Positions 11,646-21,333 are shown, numbered from the stretch's first letter. The stretch is DNA of 64,000 nucleotides from Microbacteriaceae bacterium (GCA_019638805.1 JAHBTA010000004.1:248001-312000); one strand, 5' to 3'. The notes: a model not told the origin generated them from the letters alone. Program-made: numbers and translations.

Positions 11646-12286
11646 CCGCGCAGCCGGTCATCGTGCTGGGCGCCGGCGGCAACTGCCGCGACATCGTGGA
11701 CGCCATGCTCGATGTGAACCGTGCGGCAGGCGAGCGGGTCTTCGAGCCGCTCGGCTACCTCGACGACGACCCGGCGAAGGCGGGGGTCGTGCTCGGCGGC
11801 GTCCCGGTGCTGGGCCCGCTGTCGTCGTGGGGCGAGCACCCGGAGGCGTTCTTCGTCGACGGGCTCAACGGCGTCGAGCTGACCCGGCGCAAGCGCGGGA
11901 TCCTCGAGGGGCTGGGCATCCCCCGCGAGCGCTTCGTCACGGTCGTGCACCCGACCGCCTCGGTCTCCGCGATGGCGACGCTGGGGGCCGGCAGCGTCAT
12001 CCTGCAGAATGCGACCGTCAACTCGGCCGCCCGCATCGGCGACCACGTCATGGTGCTGCCCGGCTCGGTGATCTCGCACGACACGGTCGTGGGCGACTAC
12101 TCCTATCTCACGCCGGGCGTCGTGCTGGCCGGATACGTCGAGGTGGGTGAGGGCGCGTACCTGGGGGCGCGGTCGGCTGTGCACCACCGGGTCGCGATCG
12201 GCGCCGGAGCGGTGGTCGGCATGGGCAGCGTGGTGCTGCACGACGTGCCCGCGGGCGCGACCGTGAAGGGCGTCCCGGCCGCCTGA
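11642..12286 (+). CDS. NeuD/PglD-family sugar acetyltransferase
   Basis: A 214-residue left-handed beta-helix acetyltransferase. An N-terminal Rossmann-like part (VIVLGAGGNCRDIVDAML, then GYLDDDP) is followed by hexapeptide repeats from about 100 onward (VHPTASVSAMATLGAGSVIL, IGDHVMVLPGS, VGDYSYLTPGV). PglD and NeuD relatives transfer acetyl from acetyl-CoA to an amino sugar or sialic acid. The ATG overlaps the previous TGA (ATGA), showing translational coupling. Confidence 0.85.
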   Translation: MTAQPVIVLGAGGNCRDIVDAMLDVNRAAGERVFEPLGYLDDDPAKAGVVLGGVPVLGPLSSWGEHPEAFFVDGLNGVELTRRKRGILEGLGIPRERFVTVVHPTASVSAMATLGAGSVILQNATVNSAARIGDHVMVLPGSVISHDTVVGDYSYLTPGVVLAGYVEVGEGAYLGARSAVHHRVAIGAGAVVGMGSVVLHDVPAGATVKGVPAA

Positions 12287-12311
12287 CACCCGTCCCGAGC
12301 ATGATGTAGGG

Positions 12312-15300
12312 ATGCACGCCGCGCTCGAGCGCTTCTCCCCCGCCACGCGGGAGTGGTTCGCGGGCGCCTTCCCCGAGCCGACCCCGGCGCAGGCGGGCGC
12401 CTGGGAGGCCATCTCGTCGGGCCGGCACGCCCTCGTGGTCGCCCCCACCGGGTCGGGCAAGACGCTCTCGGCGTTCCTGTGGTCGCTGGACCGGCTGTTG
12501 GCATCCGGCGCGGCGGACGCGCGAGGCGGGCAGGATGCGGTGGCCGGCCCGCGCGGGCGCACGCGCGTCCTCTACATCTCCCCCCTCAAGGCGCTCGGGG
12601 TCGACGTCGAGCGCAACCTGCGTTCGCCCCTGATCGGCATCACGCAGACCGCCAGGCGCCTGGGCTCCGAGGTGCCCGCCGTGACCGTCGGCGTCCGCTC
12701 GGGCGACACGACCAGCGCGGATCGCCGGCTGCTCCAGCGCGAGCCCCCCGACATCCTCATCACGACGCCCGAGTCGCTGTACCTCATGCTCACGAGCGCG
12801 GCCCGCTCGACCCTCGCCGGGGTCGAGACCGTCATCGTCGACGAGATCCACGCGGTTGCGGCCACCAAGCGCGGGGCGCACCTGGCGCTCTCGCTCGAGC
12901 GGCTCGACGCCCTGCTCGAGCGGCCCGCCCAGCGCATCGGCCTCTCGGCGACCGTGCGCCCGATCGAGGAGGTCGCGCGCTTCCTCGGCGGGCGCGCACC
13001 GGTCGAGGTGGTGCAGCCGCCCGCCGCGAAGACCTTCGACCTGCGCGTGGTCGTTCCCGTGGAGGACATGACCGAGCTCGGCGTGCGCACGACCGAGCCC
13101 GTGCCGCCGGGGCCGGGCGAACCGGAGGAGACCGGACTGCAGAGCGCCGGGTCGATCTGGCCGCACGTCGACCAGGCCATCGTCGACGAGGTGCTGCGGC
13201 ACCGCTCCACGATCGTGTTCGCGAACTCGCGCCGACTGGCCGAGCGGCTGACGGCGGCCATGAACGACCTGTATGTCGAACAACTGACCGGGGTCGCGCC
13301 CGAGAAGTTCCCGGCGCAGCTGATCGGGGGCTCGGGCGTGACCCGCGCGCCGGGTACCGCGCCGACCGCCATGGCTCCGGTTACCGCGACGCCGGCAGCC
13401 GTGGTCGACGACGCCCCGGTGCTGGCCCGCGCCCACCACGGCTCGGTGTCGAAAGAGCAGCGCGCCCAGATCGAAGACGATCTGAAGTCGGGCCGGCTGC
13501 GCTGTGTGGTGGCCACGTCATCCCTCGAGCTGGGCATCGACATGGGTGCGGTCGACCTGGTCATCCAGGTGGAGTCGCCGCCCTCGGTCGCCTCGGGCCT
13601 GCAGCGCGTCGGCCGGGCCGGACACCAGGTGGGCGAGATCAGCACGGGGGTGCTGTTCCCGAAGCATCGCGCCGACCTGCTCCACACGACGGTCGCGAGC
13701 GAGCGGATGCGGACCGGGCTTATCGAGGAGCTGGCCGTCCCGCAGAACCCGCTCGACATCCTCGCCCAGCAGACGGTCGCGGCCGTGGCTCTCGACACCC
13801 TCGAGGTGGAGGAGTGGTGGGACACCGTGCGGCGCAGCGCCCCGTTCGCGACCCTGCCGCGCTCGGCCTTCGAGGCGACACTGGACCTGCTCGCCGGCCG
13901 CTACCCGAGCGACGAGTTCGCCGAGCTGCGCCCGCGCATCGTGTGGGATCGCGTCGCCGGCACGCTGACCGGCCGGCCGGGTGCGCAGCGGCTGGCGGTG
14001 ACCTCCGGCGGCACGATCCCTGACCGCGGCATGTTCGGAGTGTTCATCGTCGGCACCGAGGACGGCGCCCGGCGGGTCGGTGAGCTCGACGAGGAGATGG
14101 TCTACGAGTCGCGGGTCGGCGACGTCTTCGCCCTGGGGGCGACGAGCTGGCGCATCGAGGAGATCACCTCGGACCGCGTGCTCGTGAGCCCCGCGTTCGG
14201 GCAGCCGGGGCGCGTGCCGTTCTGGAAGGGCGACGGACTCGGGCGGCCCGCCGAACTGGGCAAGGCGATCGGAGCCTTCGCGGGCGAACTCGCGGCGGGT
14301 TCCGCCCCGGGCGGCCTGGACCGCCGGCTCGTCGACGCGGGCCTGGACGCCTGGGCCGTCGACAACCTCAAGCGCTTCGTCGCCGAGCAGCAGCAGGCGA
14401 CCGGAACCGTGCCCACCGACACGACCCTGGTCGTGGAGCGGTTCCGGGACGAGCTGGGCGACTGGCGCCTCGTGCTGCACTCGCCGTACGGCACCCCGGT
14501 GCACGCGCCCTGGGCGCTCGCGATCTCGGCGCGCATCCGCGAGCGGCTCGGGGTCGACGGGTCGGCCATGGCCGGCGACGACGGAATCGTCGTGCGGCTG
14601 CCCGACACCGATGCCGACCCGCCCGGCGCCGAGCTCTTCGCCTTCGAGCGCGACGAGCTCGAGCAGCTCGTGACCGAGGAGGTCGGCGGCTCGGCGCTCT
14701 TCGCGTCGCGCTTCCGCGAGTCGGCCGCGCGCGCCCTGCTGCTGCCGCGATACAACCCGGGCCGGCGGTCGCCGCTGTGGCAGCAGCGGCAGCGCAGCGC
14801 GCAGCTGCTCGAGGTCGCACGCAAGTATCCGTCGTTCCCGATCATCCTCGAGACCGTGCGCGAGGTTCTGCAGGACGCCTACGACCTGCCCGCGCTGATG
14901 GCGCTGACGGCCGACATCGCCGCGCGCCAGGTGCGGATCGTCGAGGTCGAGACGCCGTCGCCCTCGCCCTTCGCGCGCTCGCTGCTGTTCGGCTACGTCG
15001 CCGCCTTCATGTACGAGGGCGACTCGCCCCTGGCCGAGCGCCGCGCCGCCGCACTCTCGCTCGACCCGGCCCTGCTGGCCGAACTGCTCGGTCGCGCCGA
15101 GCTGCGCGAGCTGCTCGACCCGAAGGTCGTCGCCCAGACCGAGCTCGAACTGCAGCGGCTCGACCCGGACCGCAAGGCGAAGGGCGAGGAGGGTCTCATC
15201 GACCTGCTGCGCGTGCTCGGGCCGCTCACGACGGAGGAGCTCGAGCTCCGCTGGCTGAGGAACGCCGCCGACGGCGACGCGTCTCGAAGCCCCACCGAGA

Positions 15301-17006
15301 TCCTCGAAGAGTTCGCCCGCGCCAACCGCGTCCTCCGGGCGAGCATCGCAGGCGAGCAGCGCTGGGCGATCATCGAGGATGCGAGCCGTCTGCGCGACGC
15401 CCTCGGCATCCCCCTGCCCATCGGCGTGCCGACGCCCTTCCTCGAGCCGGTCGCCGATCCGGTGGGCGATCTGGTGTCGCGCTACGTGCGCACCCACGGC
15501 CCGTTCACGGCGGCGGATGCGGCGGCCCGCCTCGGTCTGGGCGTCGCGGTCGTGACGGAGGCGCTTCGACGCCTCGCCGCCGACCGGCGCGTCGTGGAGG
15601 GCGAGTTCCGGCCGGGCGCCACCGGCGCGGAGTGGGTCGACGCCGAGGTCCTGCGCCGACTGCGCTCGCGCTCGCTGGCCGCCCTGCGCTCGGAGGTCGA
15701 GCCGGTGCCGCGCGCCGCGCTCGGGCGGTTCCTGCCGGAGTGGCAGCACGTCGGGAAGCCCCTGCACGGGATCGATGGCCTGGTGAGCGTGATCGACCAA
15801 CTCGGCGGGGTCGCGCTGCCGGCATCCAGCTGGGAGAGCCTCGTGCTGCCCGCGCGCGTGCGGGACTACTCCCCCGCCATGCTCGACGAGCTGACCACGA
15901 CGGGCGAGGTGCTGTGGTCGGGGCGCGGCGAGCTGAGCGGCGGCGACGGCTGGCTCGCCCTGCACCTCGCGGACGCCGCGGGCCTGACCCTGCCCGAGCC
16001 GGAGCCGCTGGACCAGGGCGAGCTGCACGGCCGCATCGTCGATGCGCTCGCCGGGGGCGGGGCGTTCTTCTTCCGGCAGCTGGCCAACGCCATCGCCGTG
16101 GCCGGGCCGGTCGACGACCGGGACCTGGCGATCGCGCTGTGGGATCTGGCCTGGTCCGGCCTGGTGACCAACGACACCCTTGCCCCGCTGCGCGCCAGGC
16201 TCGGGGCGACCACCACCCGGCAGCGCGCCACCCCGCCGAGCCGCGCCCTGCGGGGGCGGGGACGCCCGGCCGCCGCGCGCTCGGTCGCCGCGAGCCTCGC
16301 CGCGAGCGCCCCGCCGACCGTGGCAGGGCGGTGGAGCCTGCTGCCCGCGCCCGAGCCCAGCGCGACGATCCGCGCCACCGCCATGGCCGAGCAGTTGCTC
16401 GAGCGGCACGGGGTCGTGACGCGCGGGGCGGTCATGGCCGAGGGGGTGGCGGGCGGCTTCGCGACCGCGTACAAGGTGCTGAGCGGGCTCGAGGAGACCG
16501 GGCGCACCCGCCGCGGCTACTTCATCGAGGGGCTCGGGGCGGCGCAGTTCGCGACCCCGGCGACCGTCGACCGGCTGCGCGCGGTCGCGGCGGACGCCGA
16601 GACGGCAGCAGATGCGGCGGACCGCGCACCTCACACGCTGACCCTGGCGGCGACCGACCCGGCGAACCCGTTCGGCGCCGCGCTGACCTGGCCCGCGGAT
16701 GCGGCGGAGCGGCACGGCGGGCACCGTCCGGGTCGCAAGGCGGGCGCCCTCGTGGTCCTCGTGGACGGCGCCCTCGGGCTGTTCGTCGAGCGCGGGGGCA
16801 AGACCGTGCTGGACTTCCTCGATCCGGATGACGAGGCCGGGCGCGCGGCGGCCGCGGCATCCCTCGCGGCGGTGATCCGGGCATCCCGCGGGCGCCTGCG
16901 CGTCGAGAAGGTCGACGGCGCGTTCGCGATCGGCACACCGCTGGGCGATGCGCTCGTGGCCGCCGGGTTCGCGCCCACGCCGCAGGGCCTGCGGTTGCGG
17001 GGCTGA
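12312..17006 (+). CDS. lhr: Lhr-type large ATP-dependent helicase
   Basis: A 1564-residue superfamily 2 helicase, full length for Lhr. The first RecA domain has Walker A APTGSGKT (44-51), SPLKAL (90-95) and DEIH (177-180). The second RecA domain shows SLELGIDMG and QRVGRAGHQ. Winged-helix and Lhr-specific domains and a long C-terminal region (about 900-1564) follow. Lhr translocates 3' to 5' on DNA and unwinds RNA:DNA hybrids in mycobacteria. A two-nucleotide gap joins it to a Nei-type glycosylase, in line with a DNA-repair role. The ATG is 6 nt after CATGAT, so the mRNA may be leaderless. Confidence 0.96.
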   Translation: MHAALERFSPATREWFAGAFPEPTPAQAGAWEAISSGRHALVVAPTGSGKTLSAFLWSLDRLLASGAADARGGQDAVAGPRGRTRVLYISPLKALGVDVERNLRSPLIGITQTARRLGSEVPAVTVGVRSGDTTSADRRLLQREPPDILITTPESLYLMLTSAARSTLAGVETVIVDEIHAVAATKRGAHLALSLERLDALLERPAQRIGLSATVRPIEEVARFLGGRAPVEVVQPPAAKTFDLRVVVPVEDMTELGVRTTEPVPPGPGEPEETGLQSAGSIWPHVDQAIVDEVLRHRSTIVFANSRRLAERLTAAMNDLYVEQLTGVAPEKFPAQLIGGSGVTRAPGTAPTAMAPVTATPAAVVDDAPVLARAHHGSVSKEQRAQIEDDLKSGRLRCVVATSSLELGIDMGAVDLVIQVESPPSVASGLQRVGRAGHQVGEISTGVLFPKHRADLLHTTVASERMRTGLIEELAVPQNPLDILAQQTVAAVALDTLEVEEWWDTVRRSAPFATLPRSAFEATLDLLAGRYPSDEFAELRPRIVWDRVAGTLTGRPGAQRLAVTSGGTIPDRGMFGVFIVGTEDGARRVGELDEEMVYESRVGDVFALGATSWRIEEITSDRVLVSPAFGQPGRVPFWKGDGLGRPAELGKAIGAFAGELAAGSAPGGLDRRLVDAGLDAWAVDNLKRFVAEQQQATGTVPTDTTLVVERFRDELGDWRLVLHSPYGTPVHAPWALAISARIRERLGVDGSAMAGDDGIVVRLPDTDADPPGAELFAFERDELEQLVTEEVGGSALFASRFRESAARALLLPRYNPGRRSPLWQQRQRSAQLLEVARKYPSFPIILETVREVLQDAYDLPALMALTADIAARQVRIVEVETPSPSPFARSLLFGYVAAFMYEGDSPLAERRAAALSLDPALLAELLGRAELRELLDPKVVAQTELELQRLDPDRKAKGEEGLIDLLRVLGPLTTEELELRWLRNAADGDASRSPTEILEEFARANRVLRASIAGEQRWAIIEDASRLRDALGIPLPIGVPTPFLEPVADPVGDLVSRYVRTHGPFTAADAAARLGLGVAVVTEALRRLAADRRVVEGEFRPGATGAEWVDAEVLRRLRSRSLAALRSEVEPVPRAALGRFLPEWQHVGKPLHGIDGLVSVIDQLGGVALPASSWESLVLPARVRDYSPAMLDELTTTGEVLWSGRGELSGGDGWLALHLADAAGLTLPEPEPLDQGELHGRIVDALAGGGAFFFRQLANAIAVAGPVDDRDLAIALWDLAWSGLVTNDTLAPLRARLGATTTRQRATPPSRALRGRGRPAAARSVAASLAASAPPTVAGRWSLLPAPEPSATIRATAMAEQLLERHGVVTRGAVMAEGVAGGFATAYKVLSGLEETGRTRRGYFIEGLGAAQFATPATVDRLRAVAADAETAADAADRAPHTLTLAATDPANPFGAALTWPADAAERHGGHRPGRKAGALVVLVDGALGLFVERGGKTVLDFLDPDDEAGRAAAAASLAAVIRASRGRLRVEKVDGAFAIGTPLGDALVAAGFAPTPQGLRLRG

Positions 17007-17007
17007 C

Positions 17008-17781
17008 GTGCCCGAGGGCGACACCGTCCACCTGACCGCCGCGCTGCAGCACGCGGCGCTGGCCGGTCAGGTGCTCACCGGGTTCGACCTGCGCGTGCCG
17101 CGGTTCGCCACCGCGGATCTCACCGGCGAGACCGTGCACGAAGTCGTCGCGCGCGGCAAGCACCTGCTGCACCGCGTCGGGGAGTTCACACTGCACAGCC
17201 ACCTCAAGATGGAGGGAGCGTGGCGCACCTACGCGCCGGGCGCCGCGTGGAAGCGCCCGGCGCACCAGGCGCGCGCGGTGCTCACCACGGCTTCGGTCGT
17301 GAGCGTCGGATTCGAACTTGGGGTCGTCGAGCTGCTGCGCCGGGAGGACGAGGAGTCCGCCGTCGGGCACCTCGGCCCGGATCTGCTGGGCCCCGACTGG
17401 GATGCCGGGGTCGCCGTCGCGAGACTCGCGTCGCATCCCGGCGAAGCCATCTACGTCGCCGCGCTCGACCAGCGCAACCTGGCCGGCATCGGCAACGTGT
17501 ACGCGAACGAGCTGTGCTTCCTGCGGGGTGTGCTGCCGACCCGGCCGGTGTCCGAGGTCGATCTGCCGGGCTTCGTCGACCTGGCCGAGCGGATGCTGCG
17601 CGCCAACCGGGATCGCTGGACGCGTTCCACGACGGGGGACCTGCGCCCCGGGCAGACGTCCTGGGTCTACGGCCGCCGCGGGCGCCCGTGCCGTCGCTGC
17701 GGAACGCGCTTGCTCGGGGGCGAACTCGGCCGCGACCAGCAGGAGCGCACCGTCACCTGGTGCCCGGTTTGCCAGCGGTAG
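17008..17781 (+). CDS. Fpg/Nei-family DNA glycosylase (Nei2-like)
   Basis: A 257-residue bifunctional DNA glycosylase/AP lyase. After removal of the initiator residue the protein begins with the catalytic Pro and Glu of PEGDTV. The conserved Lys lies in HSHLKMEG, the H2TH region in NLAGIGNVYANELCFLRG, and the C-terminal zinc finger in CRRCGTR...WCPVCQR. It removes oxidised bases. The GTG at 17008 is fixed by the catalytic N-terminus. It is 1-2 nt from the lhr stop, so the two are co-transcribed. Confidence 0.93.
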   Translation: MPEGDTVHLTAALQHAALAGQVLTGFDLRVPRFATADLTGETVHEVVARGKHLLHRVGEFTLHSHLKMEGAWRTYAPGAAWKRPAHQARAVLTTASVVSVGFELGVVELLRREDEESAVGHLGPDLLGPDWDAGVAVARLASHPGEAIYVAALDQRNLAGIGNVYANELCFLRGVLPTRPVSEVDLPGFVDLAERMLRANRDRWTRSTTGDLRPGQTSWVYGRRGRPCRRCGTRLLGGELGRDQQERTVTWCPVCQR

Positions 17782-17790
17782 GGCCCGCTA

Positions 17791-17856
17791 CACCGTTGCC
17801 GTTCGTAAACCGCGCGCCCCTGCGAAAGCGCGCGGTGTCTACGAACGGCAGCGGTG
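17791..17856. terminator. Long inverted repeat between convergent genes
   Basis: The left arm 17791-17817 (CACCGTTGCCGTTCGTA then CCGCGCGC) pairs with 17828-17856 with a few mismatches, around a 10-nt loop. It lies between the nei stop (17781) and the thiolase stop (17865) and could terminate transcription from both sides. Confidence 0.5.
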
Positions 17857-17864
17857 ATGCGAGG

Positions 17865-19037
17865 CTAGAGCGCCCGCAGCACCAGTGCCGAGCCCTGGCC
17901 GCCACCGCCGCAGAGGGCGGCGGCGCCGAGCGAGCCGGCGCCGAGGGCCTGCAGCTGGCGCGCCAGCGTGCCGGTGAGCCGTGCACCGGAGGCACCGATG
18001 GGGTGGCCGAGGGCGATCGCCCCACCGTGCGGGTTGACGATGTCGAGCGAGATGCCCAGCTCCTTCGCGGACTGCACCGCGACCGAGGCGAACGCCTCGT
18101 TGATCTCCACCGACGCCAGCTCCGAGGCCGCGACACCGGCCCTCGCCAGCGCCGCGGTGATGGCGTTCGACGGCTGCGAGTGCAGCGAAGTGTCCGGGCC
18201 GGCAACCAGGGCGTGCGCCACGATCTCGGCGAGCGGCTTCACGCCGCGGGCCGCCGCGACCTCCGCGCTCATGAGCACGAGCGCCGCGGCGCCGTCGGTG
18301 ATCTGCGAGGCGTTGCCCGCCGTGATGGTGCCGTCCTTCGAGAAGGCCGGCTTGAGTGCCGCGAGCGACTCGGCCGTGGTGTCGGGGCGCACGCCGTCGT
18401 CCTCGGCGACCACGACATCCCCTCGGCGCGAGGCCACCGTGTAGGGCTCGATCTCGCCGGCCAGGAAGTCGCGCGACGCGGCGGCGTTCCGGTGCGAGGC
18501 GGCCGCCACGGCATCCTGCGAGGCCCGGTCGATCTTCAGGCCCGTGTTGCCGCCCTCGGTCAGCGCGCCCATCGACACCGCGTCGAACGAGTCGACCAGG
18601 CCGTCGTGGTCGAGCAGATCGACCAGTTCCATGGCGCCGTACTTCTTCCCGGTGCGCGAGTTCAGCAGGGCGTGCGGGGCGAGGCTCATCGACTCCTGCC
18701 CCACGGCGACCACGATGCCCGCGTCGCCGCGGTCGATCAGGTCGGCGGCGGCGGCCACCGCCTCCATGCCCGAGAGGCACACGATGTTGATGGTCATGGC
18801 CGGGACCGTGAACGGGATGCCCGCCCCGACCGCGGCCTGCCGCGCCGGGTTCTGGCCGGCGCCACCCAGGATGACCTGCCCGGCGAAGACGCGCTCGACC
18901 TCGTCGGGCGCGACCCCGGCCCGCGAGAGCGCAGCCGCGATGGCGTGCGAGCCGAGCTTCGACGACGACTCGGTCGCGAGCTGGCCGGTGAACTTGGTGA
19001 ACGGGGTGCGGGCGTAGCCGGCGATGACGACGGTCAT
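17865..19037 (-). CDS. Acetyl-CoA C-acetyltransferase (thiolase)
   Basis: A 390-residue degradative or biosynthetic thiolase. The acyl-binding Cys87 lies in NIVCLSG, NEAFA is present, His345 lies in HPIGASGAR, and the acid/base Cys376 lies in CGGGGQG. The active-site set is complete. It follows the two CoA-transferase genes on the same strand (41-nt gap). Together they would activate a 3-oxoacid and cleave it to acyl-CoA plus acetyl-CoA. The motif around Cys87 looks more like acetoacetyl-CoA thiolase than beta-ketoadipyl-CoA thiolase, but this is only a leaning. Confidence 0.92.
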   Translation of the reverse strand: MTVVIAGYARTPFTKFTGQLATESSSKLGSHAIAAALSRAGVAPDEVERVFAGQVILGGAGQNPARQAAVGAGIPFTVPAMTINIVCLSGMEAVAAAADLIDRGDAGIVVAVGQESMSLAPHALLNSRTGKKYGAMELVDLLDHDGLVDSFDAVSMGALTEGGNTGLKIDRASQDAVAAASHRNAAASRDFLAGEIEPYTVASRRGDVVVAEDDGVRPDTTAESLAALKPAFSKDGTITAGNASQITDGAAALVLMSAEVAAARGVKPLAEIVAHALVAGPDTSLHSQPSNAITAALARAGVAASELASVEINEAFASVAVQSAKELGISLDIVNPHGGAIALGHPIGASGARLTGTLARQLQALGAGSLGAAALCGGGGQGSALVLRAL

Positions 19038-19078
19038 AGTGGTTCTCCTTGTGGGAAGGGGCTTCGAGTCGTGTCCGG

Positions 19079-19729
19079 CTACGCCGGGCGCTCCTCAGCC
19101 AGCTCGACGGCGAAGGGTGCTCCGGTCAGGGTACGCAGTTCCTCGACGGATTCGCCGGGGGCAACCTGGCGCAGCACGAGGCCGTCCGGCGTCACGTCGA
19201 ACACCGCGCGGTCGCTGATGATGCGGTCGACGACGCCGACGCCGGTGAGCGGCAGGTCGCACTCGGCGACGATCTTGGGCGAGCCGTCCTTGGCGACGTG
19301 CTCGGTCACGACGATGACGTGGGGGGTTCCGGCGACGAGGTCCATCGCGCCGCCCATGCCCTTCACGAGCTTGCCGGGGATGGTCCAGTTCGCCAGGTCG
19401 CCGTGCTGCGAGACCTGCAGTGCTCCGAGGATCGCGGTCGCGACGTGCCCGCCGCGGATCATGCCGAACGAGGTGGCCGAGTCGAAGATCGCGGCGCCCG
19501 GCAGCAGTGTCACGGTCTGCTTGCCCGCGTTGATGAGGTCCGCATCCTCGTCGCCCTCGAACGGGAACGGGCCCATGCCGAGGATGCCGTTCTCGCTCTG
19601 CAGGGTCACGCTCACCCCGGGAGGGAGGTGGTTCGCGACCAGCGTCGGGATGCCGATGCCGAGATTGACGTACTGGCCGTCCTCGAGCTCCTGGGCGGCG
19701 ATGGCCGCCATCTCGTCACGCGTCCACAT
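19079..19729 (-). CDS. 3-oxoacid CoA-transferase subunit B
   Basis: A 216-residue beta subunit of a family I CoA-transferase. It has LGIGIPTLV at 23-31 and the catalytic Glu46 in SENGILGMG, which forms the glutamyl-CoA intermediate. The upstream subunit A gene ends 2 nt before this start. Substrate could be acetoacetate or 3-oxoadipate; sequence alone does not settle it. No other beta-ketoadipate pathway genes sit beside it, though pobA is 11 kb away. Confidence 0.92.
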   Translation of the reverse strand: MWTRDEMAAIAAQELEDGQYVNLGIGIPTLVANHLPPGVSVTLQSENGILGMGPFPFEGDEDADLINAGKQTVTLLPGAAIFDSATSFGMIRGGHVATAILGALQVSQHGDLANWTIPGKLVKGMGGAMDLVAGTPHVIVVTEHVAKDGSPKIVAECDLPLTGVGVVDRIISDRAVFDVTPDGLVLRQVAPGESVEELRTLTGAPFAVELAEERPA

Positions 19730-19731
19730 GG

Positions 19732-20460
19732 TCAGGCCGCCCCTTCCTCGGAGCGCGGCCGCACCGTGCGCTGCTCGATGTCCTTAGTGGTGTCCTCCAC
19801 GGCGACGAGCCGCTGCACGAAGATGCCGGGCGTGTGGATCTCGTTCGGGTCGAGGTAGTCGTCGACGATGACCTCGGCCTCGGCGAGGGTCAGCCGCCCC
19901 GCGGTCGCCACGAGCGGGTTGAAATTGCGAGCCGTGAGGCGATAGCGGAGGTTGCCCGCCGCATCCGCCTCGTGCGCCTTGACGAGCGCGACGTCGGCGA
20001 CGATGCCGCGCTCGAGGATGGTGCGCACCGGGCCGTCGGGCCCGTCGAAGGTCTTCTCCTCCTTGCCCTCGGCGATCGGCGTGCCCACCCCGGTCGGCGT
20101 GTAGAAGCCCTGGATGCCGGCCCCGCCCGCCCGCAGCCGCTCGGCGAGCGTGCCCTGCGGCACGAACTCGACCTCGAGCGCGCCGCTCAGATACTGCTCG
20201 GCGAAGAGCTTGTTCTCGCCGACGTAGCTCGAGAGCACCTTGCGCACCTGGCCGCCCTCGAGCAGCAGGCCCAGCCCCTTGCCGTCGACGCCCATGTTGT
20301 TGCTGACGACGATGAGGTCCTTGACGCCCGTGTCGCGCACGGCGCGGATGAGGTTGGTCGGGATCCCGCTCAGCCCGAAGCCGCCGACCGCGAGCGTCAT
20401 GCCGTCCTTCACGGTTCCGGCCACCGCGTCCGCGGCGCTGTCCCAGATCTTCGAGGGCAT
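19732..20460 (-). CDS. 3-oxoacid CoA-transferase subunit A
   Basis: A 242-residue alpha subunit of the same family I CoA-transferase. The family glycine motif [13 protein letters not shown] is at residues 26-38. It is the first gene of an A-B-thiolase operon on the minus strand. A strong promoter, TTGACA-N17-TAGCGT, lies upstream, with a leader of about 35 nt that contains an IclR-type operator candidate. The divergent IclR gene is the likely regulator. Confidence 0.92.
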   Translation of the reverse strand: MPSKIWDSAADAVAGTVKDGMTLAVGGFGLSGIPTNLIRAVRDTGVKDLIVVSNNMGVDGKGLGLLLEGGQVRKVLSSYVGENKLFAEQYLSGALEVEFVPQGTLAERLRAGGAGIQGFYTPTGVGTPIAEGKEEKTFDGPDGPVRTILERGIVADVALVKAHEADAAGNLRYRLTARNFNPLVATAGRLTLAEAEVIVDDYLDPNEIHTPGIFVQRLVAVEDTTKDIEQRTVRPRSEEGAA

Positions 20461-20476
20461 CGCACTCCCTTGTGTC

Positions 20477-20491
20477 GTCCACGATGTGGCT
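20477..20491. promoter_or_regulatory. Candidate IclR operator in the CoA-transferase leader
   Basis: GTCCACGATGTGGCT matches the palindrome at 20563-20577 in 11 of 15 positions and keeps the CCAC-N3-GTGG symmetry. It lies between the CoA-transferase -10 and its ATG, a repressor position. Confidence 0.5.
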
Positions 20492-20498
20492 GCGCCTC

Positions 20499-20527
20499 AC
20501 GCTAGGACCGGGCTCGGATGCTGTCAA
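20499..20527 (-). promoter_or_regulatory. Promoter of the CoA-transferase/thiolase operon
   Basis: On the minus strand TTGACA (20527-20522) and TAGCGT (20504-20499) are exactly 17 nt apart, the best -35/-10 pair seen in this window. Confidence 0.75.
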
Positions 20528-20562
20528 AGATCGCTCGGCATGTGGCGTTCGGCGCCTCCCGC

Positions 20563-20577
20563 GTCCACAATATGGAC
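20563..20577. promoter_or_regulatory. Palindrome at the IclR promoter, candidate autoregulatory operator
   Basis: GTCCA-CAATA-TGGAC is a perfect 5-bp inverted repeat. It overlaps the -10 CACAAT (20566-20571) and touches the ATG at 20578. IclR proteins usually bind such short palindromes near their own start. Confidence 0.6.
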
Positions 20578-21333
20578 ATGGTGGAGGGCGCGCAGGTGGT
20601 CGGGCGCGTGGCCGCCGTCCTCCGGGCGGTGAGCGCGTCGATGCCCGGCGGTCTCGGATCGGGGGCCGTGGCGGACGCGACCGGGCTGGCGCGGCCGACG
20701 GTGCACCGCATCTTGACCTCGCTTGCGGCGGACGGTTTCGTCGACCGCGACCCGGACGGCGCGCGCTGGTTCCTCGGCCCCGAGCTGTACATCATGGGCG
20801 CGATCGCGGCCGAACGGTACGACATCACCGACATCGCGCGCGACAGCCTGCGGGCGCTCGCCGCCGAGACCGGCGAGAGCGCGTTCCTGTCGGCCCGGCG
20901 CGGGGACGAGAGCGTGTGCCTGCTGCGCGAGGAGGGATCCTTCCCGATCCGGTCGTTCGTGCTGTACGAGGGCATCCGGTTCCCGCTCGGAGTCGCCTCG
21001 GCCGGGCTCGCGATGCTCGCCTTCCTGCCCGAGGAGCAGGCCGAGCGCTACCTCGCGAGCGCGGACCTCACGCCCCGCTGGGGGGCGGCGCATGCGGCGG
21101 ATGCCGTGCGCCGTCGCGTCGCCGAGACCCGTTCGCGCGGGTACGCCGTCAATCCCGGCCTGATCGTCGAGGGCAGCTGGGGCATGGGCGCTGCGGTGTT
21201 CGACCGCACCGGTCAGCCGGCCTGGGCGCTCAGCCTGACCGGGGTCGAGTCGCGCTTCGGCCCCGATCGGCGGCCCGAGCTCGGCCGCCGGCTGCTCGAG
21301 CACGCGCACCGCATCTCGCAGCAGCTCAGGTGA
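20578..21333 (+). CDS. IclR-family transcriptional regulator
   Basis: A 251-residue IclR regulator. The N-terminal winged helix has GLARPTVHRILTSLAADGFV (about 36-55), followed by the effector-binding GAF-like domain. It is divergent from the CoA-transferase/thiolase operon, and related palindromes lie at both starts, so it probably controls both itself and that operon. The ATG at 20578 is 6 nt after CACAAT, a leaderless layout; an in-frame ATG at 20572 is too close to the -10. Its stop overlaps the convergent neighbour by 8 nt. Confidence 0.9.
   Translation: MVEGAQVVGRVAAVLRAVSASMPGGLGSGAVADATGLARPTVHRILTSLAADGFVDRDPDGARWFLGPELYIMGAIAAERYDITDIARDSLRALAAETGESAFLSARRGDESVCLLREEGSFPIRSFVLYEGIRFPLGVASAGLAMLAFLPEEQAERYLASADLTPRWGAAHAADAVRRRVAETRSRGYAVNPGLIVEGSWGMGAAVFDRTGQPAWALSLTGVESRFGPDRRPELGRRLLEHAHRISQQLR

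Noticed and set aside
13518-17024. Long minus-strand open frame opposite lhr
   Set aside because: Codon-bias shadow of lhr; the plus strand carries all helicase motifs.
17865-20460. Beta-ketoadipate (pcaIJF) assignment
   Set aside because: The families fit, but the thiolase motif leans to acetoacetyl-CoA and no other pathway genes are adjacent, so a generic 3-oxoacid name is used.
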